The notes under the pieces are model-generated. The model saw only the letters and a program-made list of their open reading frames with translations, did no database searches and was not told the origin of the DNA. Made by a program: the position numbers and the translations under genes. A DNA stretch of 21,586 nucleotides, taken from the NCBI GenBank assembly GCA_049999805.1, contig JBNGIO010006224.1:132309-153894 (forward strand), read 5' to 3'. Source of the DNA: Folioceros fuciformis. Lineage: Eukaryota > Anthocerotophyta > Anthocerotopsida > Anthocerotales. Positions 8,933-19,241 of the stretch are shown here, in pieces; position 1 is the stretch's first letter, and each line of letters starts with the position of its first letter.

Positions 8933-9181
8933 TCAGGGAGCACTTTTGCCGGTGGAGAGGCGCGCCTGACGAGCCTTCTCCGCCTGATCCATGTAGTCGG
9001 CGTGGGAGTGGTGCGTTGTGTTGGAGGTGAGCATGAACCACGGGACAGAGATCACCACGCTGACAACCAGCAGCCCTACCATCACATCCCTCCTGCTGCC
9101 GCTGTACAAGAACTGATGCACGCGTGACGGCGGTCGCCTCCCAGGTGCCCCAGCGTGTGTCGTCGGGTCCGGTTGCGCCAT
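8933..9181 (-). CDS. Small single-pass membrane protein, plant-conserved type, unknown function
   Basis: An 82-residue single-exon frame starting at the Met at 9181 (MAQPDPTTHAG); an upstream Met would add 28 unremarkable residues. Residues 1-20 are Pro/Arg-rich, then VHQFLYSGSRRDV precedes one transmembrane helix at about 33-51 (MVGLLVVSVVISVPWFML). A polar tail follows with a His cluster and a charged amphipathic end (HHSHADYMDQAEKARQARLS). This layout recalls small plant mitochondrial membrane proteins of around 80-90 residues, but I cannot name the family with certainty. Its neighbour upstream is SDH6 on the same strand, with 378 bases between the two coding regions. Confidence 0.65.
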   Translation of the reverse strand: MAQPDPTTHAGAPGRRPPSRVHQFLYSGSRRDVMVGLLVVSVVISVPWFMLTSNTTHHSHADYMDQAEKARQARLSTGKSAP

Positions 9182-9559
9182 CGCAGACCAGCTCTCCACT
9201 TCACGATGGTCTCTAACCTTGGACTGAACCACAGATACATACCCGGCACCGTGGTTCTCAAACATGCCAGAACGTGGACCCGTGACCTAACCACTGTGTC
9301 AAACTTTCGTATTCGGCGACGTGGTGCAACAAATGCCACCATGGTCGTTCTGATGCTTAAATTAGCCAGGTAACATTCACAACGTTCTCAGAGTTTCTGG
9401 CTATCTACATGGAAGAAGCGCATTTCGAGCTCGTCAGCATTGTTCGGTCAGTGGAATGTGCACCGACATCTATTGCTTGCTATGCTACAGAAAACCACGC
9501 GAGCTCCCCAGGGTCAAGAACAATTGCAAGGCCTGGAAGACGATGTCCTGGCTAGCACA
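9182..9559. promoter_or_regulatory. Gap between SDH6 and the small membrane-protein gene
   Basis: A gap of 378 bases that must hold the SDH6 3' UTR and the promoter of the downstream minus-strand gene. Plus-strand frames over it have no family signal, and I see no distinct motif. Confidence 0.4.
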
Positions 9560-10000
9560 TCAATGCCCCGATTTGCGCGCCCACCAATCGAGGAACTTGA
9601 GGTTTGGCTCGATGCAATTGATCCTGTAAAGGCCGAGAGAGTAATTGCCAACTTCCTCCCCGAGAGCCCAGCCGACCACTCCTCCTCCGGAAGCCCCGAG
9701 GACAGCGCCTAAGCCGCTTTTGGAGTAGCGCAAGGTGATCAGGGCTGTGGCCAGCCCGACCACTGCAGCTCCCCCTATCGCGATCTTGGCTCCTTGCCTT
9801 ACCAGTTGCAGCTGCGGACCATACACGGGATCGGAGGCGATGAACTCTTGCACGTCCTGCTCGCTCCAGCGGGGAAGCGGCTTGTCCCTGCACTTTCCGA
9901 CGCTGGTGATCTGATAGACGATCTTGAAACGCTCGCGCCACTCCGCCTTGTCCATCGCCCACCAGGGCTTGTACCCTCCCTGGTTCTCGCCGTCCGCCAT
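9560..10000 (-). CDS. SDH6: Succinate dehydrogenase subunit 6 (plant complex II accessory subunit)
   Basis: A 146-residue single-exon protein. The diagnostic block at about 39-63 reads DKPLPRWSEQDVQEFIASDP followed by VYGPQL, as in plant SDH6. Two hydrophobic, Gly/Ala-rich segments follow (about 73-91 IAIGGAAVVGLATALITL and 97-113 LGAVLGASGGGVVGWAL), then GEEVGNYSLGLYR and a C-terminal FLDWWARKS motif that matches the family's WW-R-KS ending. I chose the Met at 10000 (MADGENQ); the in-frame Met upstream (10057) adds a short extension with no clear presequence. The family is a small membrane-associated subunit of mitochondrial complex II found in plants; its exact role in the complex is not settled. 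Confidence 0.85.
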   Translation of the reverse strand: MADGENQGGYKPWWAMDKAEWRERFKIVYQITSVGKCRDKPLPRWSEQDVQEFIASDPVYGPQLQLVRQGAKIAIGGAAVVGLATALITLRYSKSGLGAVLGASGGGVVGWALGEEVGNYSLGLYRINCIEPNLKFLDWWARKSGH

Positions 10001-10087
10001 GACCACCGATCTCCAAATAAGGACTGATTGAAAGTATGCTCGTTGAAGCGAGCTCATTCGCAATAGGACTAACTACACATCCTTAAC

Positions 10088-10096
10088 AAACCCTAA
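10088..10096 (-). promoter_or_regulatory. Telo-box upstream of SDH6
   Basis: AAACCCTAA on the plus strand (TTAGGGTTT read with the gene), 88 bases upstream of the SDH6 start codon. Telo-boxes are known promoter elements of plant housekeeping and translation genes. The sequence is exact; function here is inferred. Confidence 0.45.
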
Positions 10097-10293
10097 GCCT
10101 TCGTTCTCAAGCCACGAATTCATCGCTAAGGTGTCCTGAGAGCACGGAAGGTTTGTTGTACCCATCAGCCTGCCAACAACAGTTCCGACTGGCAGGGGGA
10201 CGACTGATGTGTGATAGGGCAATGCTGCATGCTATACAACCCGACCACCGCATCAAATTAGGACTAGCTCTAAGTACAATCTGGGACCAGGTA

Positions 10294-12581
10294 TTAGGCA
10301 GGCTCCAGGGCAATTCTTAGTTTGGAGAACTCCTTCTCGAAGAGTTCACTTTCCTTTATCCGGACATCACCTGCATCCGTGGCTGCTTGGCTGCCTCTAT
10401 GTACGGTGACACCGGGATTCAGCGGCGTGGAGCTTGAACCAGCTCGAGCTGGTGGTCTCCGCTTTGGTGATACTCTGCCAGGACTGCTATCCAAATCAGC
10501 TTCCAGTTCTGCCAGCTCCCTTGCAAAGTCGGTATCATCAGCGGCATTTGTTTCCGGCGAGGATTCTGTAGCACTGGCTGGGGCAGGCTCAGGGCCGGTG
10601 TCTGCTGCTGCTAGGCTGGGATGCTCCCTCTCAGGCTCCATAGTGCTGGATCGATGTTCTTCCGATTTGGAGTGAAACTCTGCTTCTAAAGCTGCAAGCT
10701 CCTGCTCGAAGGCGGCATCAGCTGTGTCGACTGTTGTGAGAGACGTACCTGCTCACACTCAGGTGCATGTAGTCAGGAAAATGAAGGGAGGGTTGTGCTG
10801 ACATACGTAGCTGTGAGGAAAAGACACCAGTTGACATCTCACCAAAAGCCTCTTCAAGCTGCTTCTGATGTGCAACTGTTTCTGCAACGTCGTCGAGACA
10901 CTCATGGAGCTCCTCCAGAGTGACATGATGCTCCTTGATGGCAGTTGATCCTACCTGCATGGCTTTGGTCACCTGGAAAACCAGAGAATCAAAGTCAAAC
11001 GCACTTCAAATTACACCAGAATATGAATGCTCTGCTGCATACCGTCTTCGTTGTCTCCGCATCAGAGATGACTGTGAGAACTTCGTTTATCCTTTCAAGA
11101 AAACCAGCACAGGTTTCTCGGCTAGCCATTGCCAGTTTCATGCATCGCAAATGCCTTAACGCCTTTTGCCTCTCCCCACTCTTCGCTGCAAGTGCAGCTG
11201 AGTTTTTGGACCTGCACATATGACGGCCGATCTAGTGTTAAAATCAAGATGAGCCCAGCACTTGCCTTCAGCATGAGAAAAACATTCAAATGAAGCGCTC
11301 ACTTTGCCACTTGGTTGTCCAAGACATCTGTCTGATGCTGAAGCTTTTCTTTCGTCCAGTAGAGCTGCAACAAGTGTAGATCATTGTCTGTAGCCTTGGC
11401 CACAGGCTGCTGAGTTAGAGCAACCTTCAGCCCCTGCAATCACGAAAGGTACACTTCAGTCAGCATCACTAGCTGATAGGCACACTCCAACGGTTGTCAG
11501 GAGCCTTGAATCTATGAAGTTATCATCCTCTGAACAGGAGTTCAAGGTACAACAACACCTCAATTTTGTCGTCTCCTTCAATTTGCAAACATTGGGCTCT
11601 CTTATGGAGGATCAAATGATGTCGTATCACCATAGCAGCGTCCCGTCCTCCACACAACTCCACAAATCTTGAGATCGTAACGACGCAGGTTGTGGACCAT
11701 TGTAAATCCCGTATAGCCTTAACGACCTGCTCTGTTTTCTCCTGAAACCCAAAAAAGATAAGGTGTTAGAAACTAGTAGGACTACGCGGTACAGTCCAGT
11801 GCTGTCATGTGCTGTTCTCCATCTCCCTCTCTCTAACGGGTACGAAGGAGAACAAGAGCATGAGTGGTACAAGGTCAGTTAACCAACTGGCATATCCGTC
11901 AAACCATTACCTCACCTGCAACAGTTCAGTGACGATCAACTTTTTTTGTGAAATGCTGATCTCTCCCGAGGCTGGCGTGCCAACAGCAGCCCTTCCAACC
12001 CAAATTGCAGCCCTGGTTAGTTGCGTCAGAGCCCATCTCACGTTGGAAGGAGCCTCCTTCATAAATTCCTCGCTGCTTCTAAGCTCACCTGACTTGAGCA
12101 TCTCAATCTGCCAGCCGTGAGGCGTTCTGGTCAATGATCATGACTATGTGAGAAGAACAGAAAATTCGATCCTTGAGTGCGACACAACCACAGAGTGCAA
12201 GCAGGGTAGAGTGTAACGGATGCAATCAACCCTACCAGCACTGTCTCCATTCCCAAAGGCAGCAGTCCATTCCGAGCAAACCATTTCTGCTGCACCTGGA
12301 ACATGCCATAATCTGGCAGCATCAATAAATGGAAGATCCAAGAGCAAAGTTCGAGTCTCGACGAGGAGGGTGTAGTACACCTCATTCGGCTCTATCATGA
12401 TGACGTCCAAGTGTCGGGCAGCACTGACTACCAATCGCTTCCAGAACTGATACCTGCTCTCCCAGTCTTGCCGCTGTCCAGTGAAGGCTTTAAATCTCGC
12501 GGATGCTATGACATCATCCTCCCAATCAGGCACGCTAGTGCCCAAGAATTCAGCTAGACTCCTGTTTCCCGCCATTCCCAA
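10294..12581 (-). CDS. CHMP7: ESCRT-III-related CHMP7-like (SNF7 family) protein
   Basis: Eight exons in transcription order: 12581-12381, 12295-12236, 12107-11916, 11741-11559, 11433-11303, 11211-11043, 10972-10843, 10730-10294. They total 1503 nt, 500 residues, with all phases consistent (498 if the Met at 12575 is used). The N-terminal half is the CHMP7 winged-helix region: DDVIASARFKAFTGQRQDWE then RYQFWKRLV, and the KWFARNGLLPLGMETVL segment. The Snf7 core runs from about 213 to 355 and is coiled and basic early (LLQLYWTKEKLQHQTDVLDN, SGERQKALRHLRCMKLAM), then acidic (TLEELHECLDDVAETVAHQK). The C-terminal tail (356-500) is Ser/Pro-rich with three similar short helices. CHMP7 recruits ESCRT-III to the nuclear envelope and works in membrane remodelling and endosomal sorting. 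It is head to head with the ARM-repeat gene. Confidence 0.92.
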
Positions 12582-12844
12582 TTTCTACATGCAGCAACCG
12601 CTCTCTGATCCTGGGTTCTCCTGTAAATCCAACTGTACGAAGTCTAACCAACGACCCTATCATTCTCCGTGGTCACATATAAATAAGGTCCGGCAAGTAC
12701 CAAATCCAGAACCTTGATGAGGTTGTCACCCAGACTGACTGGTAGATTACTGCCCACATGTGGCTGCTGAAATTATATTAACACAAAGCCGTGTTGGTCG
12801 CACTGCGCGCTATTGCGTTTTCGAAGCTCTGATGGTTGAAGGCC
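12582..12844. promoter_or_regulatory. Short bidirectional promoter between CHMP7-like and ARM-repeat genes
   Basis: Only 263 bases separate the opposite start codons. A TATA-like element, TATAAATA at 12678-12685 on the plus strand, lies 167 bases before the ARM-gene ATG and could serve that gene. No matching element is obvious for the minus-strand gene. Confidence 0.5.
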
Positions 12845-15800
12845 ATGGAGAGATTATCGTCCCTTCAAGGACGTGTCTTTGAGAAGTGGGAAGATGATGA
12901 CGACGAGTTTCAGCTGCGGGAGGCTAGCCCTCCTGCCAGACTGTTGCCTCTGGGTAGAATTTTGAGCACCTTGATATCAGCGGAGGACCGTGATTTGCGC
13001 TTGGCTCTGACCGACAAATCTGCCAGGGTTCAGCGGGGTAAGGCCCAAGACGGATAGTGGATAATGTTTTGGGAGCTCCATGCATGTTGTCTTTGGGTTC
13101 CCCTACACAATTACCAGGATATGACCAAGCAGTGCTGACTCTTCTCAATTTATTTGCTGTACAGGCGCTCTGACAAGAGCAGTATCGGACCTGGTGCAAC
13201 ATGCTAAGTTATTGGTTGAGAAAGGGAGCTCCTTGGATCCTCTGGTCGTGCCATTGCTTGAGCAGGTTGTGAAGTCCAGGGACCATACCAGCCGTAAAGC
13301 AGGCTTCTGCTTGTTACGGTTGCTTATTGAGAATCAGGATTTTGGTTGGGAGATGGCCATGCATCTGGTCCGGTTGATTCAGAGGAAGGACGTCGATAAT
13401 CGTGTCAGGCTTGGTTGGTGTCTGGTTGTTCGTGAACTGATTCAATCCGGGTCAGTGTGCTGCAAACCCATGAATACAGGTCTGTCTGGCATCCATGAAT
13501 TCACCATCACCTCGAAATCATAGCCAATCTGTGGAGCTAGTCCTCTGATTATTCTGACGTAGCACATTTTCTTGACGTTCAGGACAGTTAATTAATGACG
13601 TAAGACCACAATTGGATATTGTTGTGCTTTTTGCAAACGGCATCGTCCAGCTTGTCAGTGTTGTTTGCCAAGCCAGGTAAAAGTTCTCGTCTGCCCTATT
13701 ACTTCCGAGCTGTTTAGGTGTGAGCATATCTGGTCTAACCGTGGGTTACATATCCTGTGGCAGTGTCAGTGATGGAAAAAGGCGAAGTCCCACACGGTTA
13801 GCCACAGCTGCTGCAGACTGTGTTCTTATTATAACAAAGGTTCTCGCCTCAGGCTTGGCTTATGTGGAAGACACATCCAAACAGAGTCGAACGGGAAGCT
13901 CACCTCAGAGAAGTCTCATTTCTCCTGTAGAGCCGGTTGATGACGGTTCTAATAAAATTAGGGAAGTCTTTGAAGTTGATGACCAGGAACCATGCTCTTC
14001 GGGGCGTGCACCTGAGGATAGCCAGAAAAGAAGGGAACGTGCTCTTTGGGGCCACTTGGACAGCCTTGTTCTTTTGGTTGCAGAACTGCAAGAGGTAATG
14101 AGATGTGTTGTGTTGAGTGGATGTGTGTCCTTACCTGTGTTAGAACGGATTGTTGGACTAGGCTGCTAATATGCTATCTGAACTTTCTGTAGTGGAGTAC
14201 TGTATCTCGGCCACTGCATGCAGCAGGCCTACGACAAGTGCAGAAGCGCTTGCAAATGCTTGCTAAATTTAGAGATTCCCTACAGGCAGAAGGTGGTGGT
14301 ACGTGCACCTGTCACTGCGTTATCTTTCCTCCAGACTTGGGGATCAGGATGATTCTCCAATGTGAAGGCCTGAAAGTTTTACCTCGGTGATCGTAGATGT
14401 CACAGTTGGGATTCAAGTTCTGGCAGCCTGCTGGGAACAATACAGTGCCTTGCTAGTTTGTGACGATCCTAATTTATCCCGCCATCCTGAAGCAGTTGTT
14501 CAGCAGTGGATGGGTGCCCTTCAGGTAGATGAAATGAGTTGGTTCCGTGGTTCTCTAAGATTTTAAACTGTGGCCTCTTAAAGTCATTGAACGCAGCAGC
14601 TTCATTATGTGTCCACAGTATTATTCTCAAGATCACCAAGAACTTGGCCAGAACGGGGAAATGCCTTCTGAAAGTAAAAGGGCTGATGAAATGAGAAGAT
14701 ATGCTCTAGCGTGTTTGGCTCTTGTTCTGGGACGGCTGGGGCCACGGCAATTTGATTCACTTCTGGAGAAAACTGAGCAGCAGGTTCTGCAACTACTACT
14801 AAGTCAGGTTGGGTCTAACAGCTTTCCAGATTGCTACTTTGAATTAAGTGCGAATCTCGGCGGGAGCTAGTATCTGTCCAGACTAAGCCTTTGTCCATGT
14901 CGTTTTGTGCCCAGCTACGATGTGGAGATGATCAAGCAGTAGATCTGTCTGTGGCTGTCGTGAGGGCCATATTATTTCGTGCCCCCACCACATCACAAGG
15001 CAGTTCTTCAGTTCCTGATGTCTCACGTCTGGAGGCTCTTATTCCATCACTAATGGAGCTTCTTGACGCACGGGATTTTGCAGCTAGAGCAGTAGTACTG
15101 TTGATTGCAGAGTTCTTTGCAGCGTATCCTTGAACATACTTGGTGAAAACTGAAGGCTGCTTGAAGAGTTAGAGTTAGCACTGAGATCTAGAATTTTAAC
15201 CAAATCTTGAGTTCGTTTAACTTGACTGACTCTCAGCAATCCAGGATCACCTGAATTGGAGCAATTATTCATCAGGCTCGATTCTGCAGAAACTGTAAAA
15301 CGTAGGAATGCCCTGGATATACTGGGTGAACTTCTCTCCATAGCCACGCGAGCCACTGATGTTGCTGACTCCAGGCTCAGGTTTTGTCATCTCATCAATT
15401 CTTGTTGAGCCTAAGTCTTGGGCTACGTCAGTCTCTGAAGGTGATGGGAGCACATATTACTGATTCGCTTTATGTCCTGTAATAGCCAGATAATCGCTAA
15501 GCACCTCCTCAGCCGGCTTGGAGATGAAGAACTGAGTAACCGAGTGGAAGCCTCTGCTCTTTTTGCAAAACTTGGTAAGGAAGCATGAAGAAGCCTAGAA
15601 CTTGCTATTGATAGTCACTTTGCCTTCTGTGTTTTTTATCGTCTAACCTTGTGTGGCAGTTGGATAGTTAGATCGATCATGAATTTATATGTTTCATTGC
15701 GTTGAGCAGATCCCAATTTCGTTCTTCCACCTCTTGTTAGCTCTGTTTTCTCCCGTGACGGACGTACCCGGTCTTCTGCAAGCTCTGCTATCTCATCTCT

Positions 15801-18800
15801 TTTGAAGAGCCTCTCAAATCATGGACCTGTTATCAGTCTGTTGCTGGACTGCATCACGTAGGTTTCATAGATAATCTTTTCCACCTGTGATCTGGACAGA
15901 TCCTCTCAACCCTTTGTTGATAGGAGAGTTCGTATGTTTCAGCAATCTATCAGAGACTTCGTCTGCGGTGCATCTTGGTCAAGCGGAGGAGCTCACTGCA
16001 GAAAAATCAAGTATGGGATTGCATTCAGCGGTGAAGCCGGTTCTCTTTGAAGTCTCTCTTCAGCTAGTAAATGACTTGGAATAAGCCTGACGGACACCTT
16101 GGACTGGTGCCTCTATTCTTTGCATGCGTCGTTGCTTCATATCTTCCTGTGTTCAAGACGGGCCTCTTTTGTCTGGTATTCATGCAGGGTCTCGTGTGGA
16201 TATAGATCCAATTATGAGCCTGTTGCCAAGCTGGGCCTCTACAGTAAGAAGCCTCTATCTCTGGATGTTTTTGCTTGCTCTTAACAAACTCTTCCATCAC
16301 ACTGAAGGTCTATCGTCATGTGTGTCCAATAACAGGTGCAAGATTGGGCTCCGCTACTCAAACTCATTTTGAACAAGATGAAGGGGGAGCCGTCAAACCC
16401 CGTTCTGCCACGGTTTCTCAGTCAGATTAGTCCGTACATTGAAGACAATTCTGACATTGTGTTTTCTCATGTTCTGGAAGTCATGACTCAGCAGCAGAGG
16501 TACCTGAAGCGTATGTGTGCTCATCATCTGTCAATGGCTTTTCATGTAACCAATTCTTATTTACCCCGCCTCCTCACCATCTCAGCTCAAACTCTTGCAC
16601 TTGCAATTTGTGGGCTGACCAGCATTTTGCCTATTGGAGATACAAAGTCATGGCAAAGTGATACGGGGGCAATGGCCACGCAGCTCTTTCAACGGCTTAG
16701 TCCCCTTCTTGTGTTGAAGGTGCTGCCTCTGAAGATGTTTAGCGACAGCATGCGAAAGCAAATGTATGGGAACTTACTCAGTGAACACCGTTGCGAGCCA
16801 GGTACATAACTTAAGCTCCCTCATAAGGAGCATTTCTGCCTCCCAGGGCTCTGCCGAACTTATGGGTAGATTTCTTCAGTTGTACTGTAATCATACTGAG
16901 TTTTCTCCGACGCTGTTATACTGAGCTTGTGAAGTGTCCGAGGTTGCTCTGACAGACCCTATTGTTCATGCTGCTGTTCCAGTTAAAGTAAGACCAACAG
17001 AACTTGGTTTTAAGGATGTGGAGGAGGGTGCTGAGGACGTATCCTGTATCGCAAGTCTCTTAATGCAGAGGTAAGTATCTTAATGCTCGTATGCAAGTCT
17101 CTCAATGCTTTGTATGGTTGCGTTGAGAGTTATGCTGCAGTTCCACGGCCTACCTGGACTTTCATATGTTTCATCAGGGTGTGTGCAACCTATGAATTTC
17201 AAGATGTTCGCAAACTAGCATCCGAGCTTGCTGGTCGCCTTTTGCCAAATGTAAGGTTGCCTCTCATCTATCTGCGTGATTCAAGCCAAACCAGAAAAAT
17301 TTCCTTGTTCCTTACAGCCTTTAAATTGCCTGAACAAATGGATTTGGGCCATGCATGCAGTTCTTGCTGCCTCGGATCGCTCAAGAGCTCGAACAAGCGA
17401 CTATTGCTCGTGACACAATCCAAGCTAGGGCATGCATATTTGCACTTTGTAGCTCCCTCATGGTACTCTCAGCGGTCAAGCTGTAGTTGTTCTGAGGATC
17501 TGAGTGGGCAACATGTACATCCTCAGACACCAGTCTGCGTTGTATCATTTGCTCGCCTTTTTCGCATGTGTGCAGATTAGGGGTAAAGAAATTCTTTTGT
17601 ACCCAGAATTGTCAGGCATCTGCGTTTGCCTAATTTCGATAATCCTTTGGCCCTCGAGTGAGAAAGGTTAGCTGGAGAATGTTGCTACTCTGCAATTCGG
17701 TTGCACTTTTGTTGTTCGGGATCAGCCTGTCCTTTGAGATTCTAATGGCAGAGATGGGAGTTTCATTGTATGTTGACAGTATCCTCTGAGATTGTCAAGA
17801 CCCAACATGGATGCATAGACTGTTTCGCCATGGTCATACTGGCTGAACTTGCACCCGGGGAACGAGCTAGTGAGGAAAGTAGTCTGCCAGCATCAGAAGC
17901 TAAACCAAAGCTTGGCGGGGAAGTGGGAGAGGCACCCATGGACTTTGAGGACATAATGGACGGACAGGTATTAGCTCAGGAGGTGTCATTGGAACCACAG
18001 CTTCAGGAGATTTCAATCAGACCAAACCCGAGGCAGACCAGGCCCGTACTGATTGAGGAAGTCAGTGACAGGCGTCGCCTGATTGAAGAGGTCACAGACA
18101 AGTTCGAAGTTATAGGGGCAGTTCCCAAGAGAGGTTACAGAAAAAGCACACAATCGCCTTTGGTGTCTCATTTTCTACGTTTCCCACTGATCGGATTCTG
18201 ATATGGGCTACTGCATGCCACATTGCAGGTGCCAGGCGGGAAAAGTGTGCAGTCTGTGCAGCGATCTTAAACTGTCTGACTGGAAGGCATTTGCCTTTCA
18301 TCGTGGATGAGCAGGGGCAACATTATTGCAAGGCAAGTGCACTATTAACAGCAGCGGGGATGCATTTCAATCGAGCTAGCGGCACCTCCCTCACAGGAGA
18401 TTCTTTCCGGGCACCTGTCCCTCTCCGACTGTGCATGGCAAACGTGCTCATAAGTGTCTGTCAGAAGATTTCCCTTCCTTCTCGTCAAACATTTGCAAAA
18501 TTGGTCGTGCCTCCAGTAATGAATTATGCACAGGTTCGTTCCAGCGTCCCCTGCTTGTTATGATGTTCAGCTCTCACTTGTATAGTTTGCTAACCTGTGT
18601 CAATTTCAGAGTGGAACTGAACCTCCGGTCAAGGCAGCATGCCTGCAAGTTCTGTTCAGTGCCGTGTACCATCTGAAAGCTCCAGTAATGCTTCCTTACT
18701 GCACGGATCTGCTGCGGTTGTCAACAGCTCTCTTACGAAGCCCAGGGCCAACCGAGGTAAAGGTGTTCGTCGCCAGTGCCTCGTAATCCACTTCCTGTCC

Positions 18801-19028
18801 CAGTTTACTTACCCCCTTACTGCAAATCAGGTGAGAGTCGGTGCGGTGAAGGTATTGACGGCTCTGCTTGCAAGTGAGGAGACAGTAATCAACGAACTAG
18901 CCGCAGAACTCCCTGAGGCTCGTACTGTTCTGGAATCAGTGTCCCGAATGGACACATCGGGCCAGATTCGAACTCTCTGTGAGCAGCTTCTTGGTTGCAT
19001 GGTGACTCCTGTAAAGTCAGTCTTCTAA
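12845..19028 (+). CDS. Large HEAT/ARM-repeat protein, plant-conserved, unknown function
   Basis: About 23 exons, roughly 1,290 residues. Predicted exons: 12845-13037, 13165-13479 (or -13450), 13583-13676, 13764-14094, 14193-14298, 14397-14524, 14619-14807, 14915-15123, 15237-15380, 15486-15574, 15710-15857, 15943-16010 (or -16066), 16158-16243, 16336-16499, 16623-16801, 16935-17070, 17178-17250, 17361-17462, 17576-17666, 17780-~18133, ~18230-18533, 18610-18756, 18831-19028. Most phases match; junctions 2/3, 12/13 and 20/21 are uncertain. Amphipathic helical pairs run throughout, as in HEAT/ARM solenoids. Blocks such as VQDWAPLLKLILNKMKGEPS, QLFQRLSPLLVLKVLPLK, YEFQDVRKLASELAGRL, KTQHGCIDCFAMVILAELAP, PLRLCMANVLISVCQKI and KAACLQVLFSAVYHLKAPV match, from memory, an uncharacterised Arabidopsis ARM-repeat superfamily protein. 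Function and location are unknown; such solenoids usually act as protein scaffolds. The ATG chosen is the first in frame (MERLSSLQGRVFEKW). Confidence 0.8.
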
Positions 19029-19241
19029 GAACGCCCTATACGGGATTTTTGAGTTGGGGCCTATACGGACCGTGCACTGGGCCACCGGTTAAGGTACCCG
19101 TTTGGGGAGCCTTCTATCCAAACTTCTTCATGTCCGCCCGTTGTCCCGGTGCGGAAGGCTGCGAATCTGTCAATGCGGTTTGAAAGGGCGATGATGCTTC
19201 AGCTTTGAGGAGATCCGCGTAGTCGTGTAGACGCGTAGAGA
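19029..19241. other. Spacer between ARM-repeat gene and NdhN
   Basis: A tandem-oriented gap of 213 bases that contains the ARM-gene 3' UTR and the NdhN promoter/5' UTR. A short direct repeat, cctatacgg, occurs twice about 28 bases apart near 19034 and 19062. No TATA box is obvious. Confidence 0.4.

Noticed and set aside
9440-9712. Plus-strand 90-codon frame overlapping the SDH6 3' end
   Set aside because: Its last half is antisense to SDH6 and the rest lacks any family signal.
10322-10675. Plus-strand 117-codon frame
   Set aside because: Antisense shadow of the last CHMP7 exon; Ser/Ala/Leu-rich with no motif.
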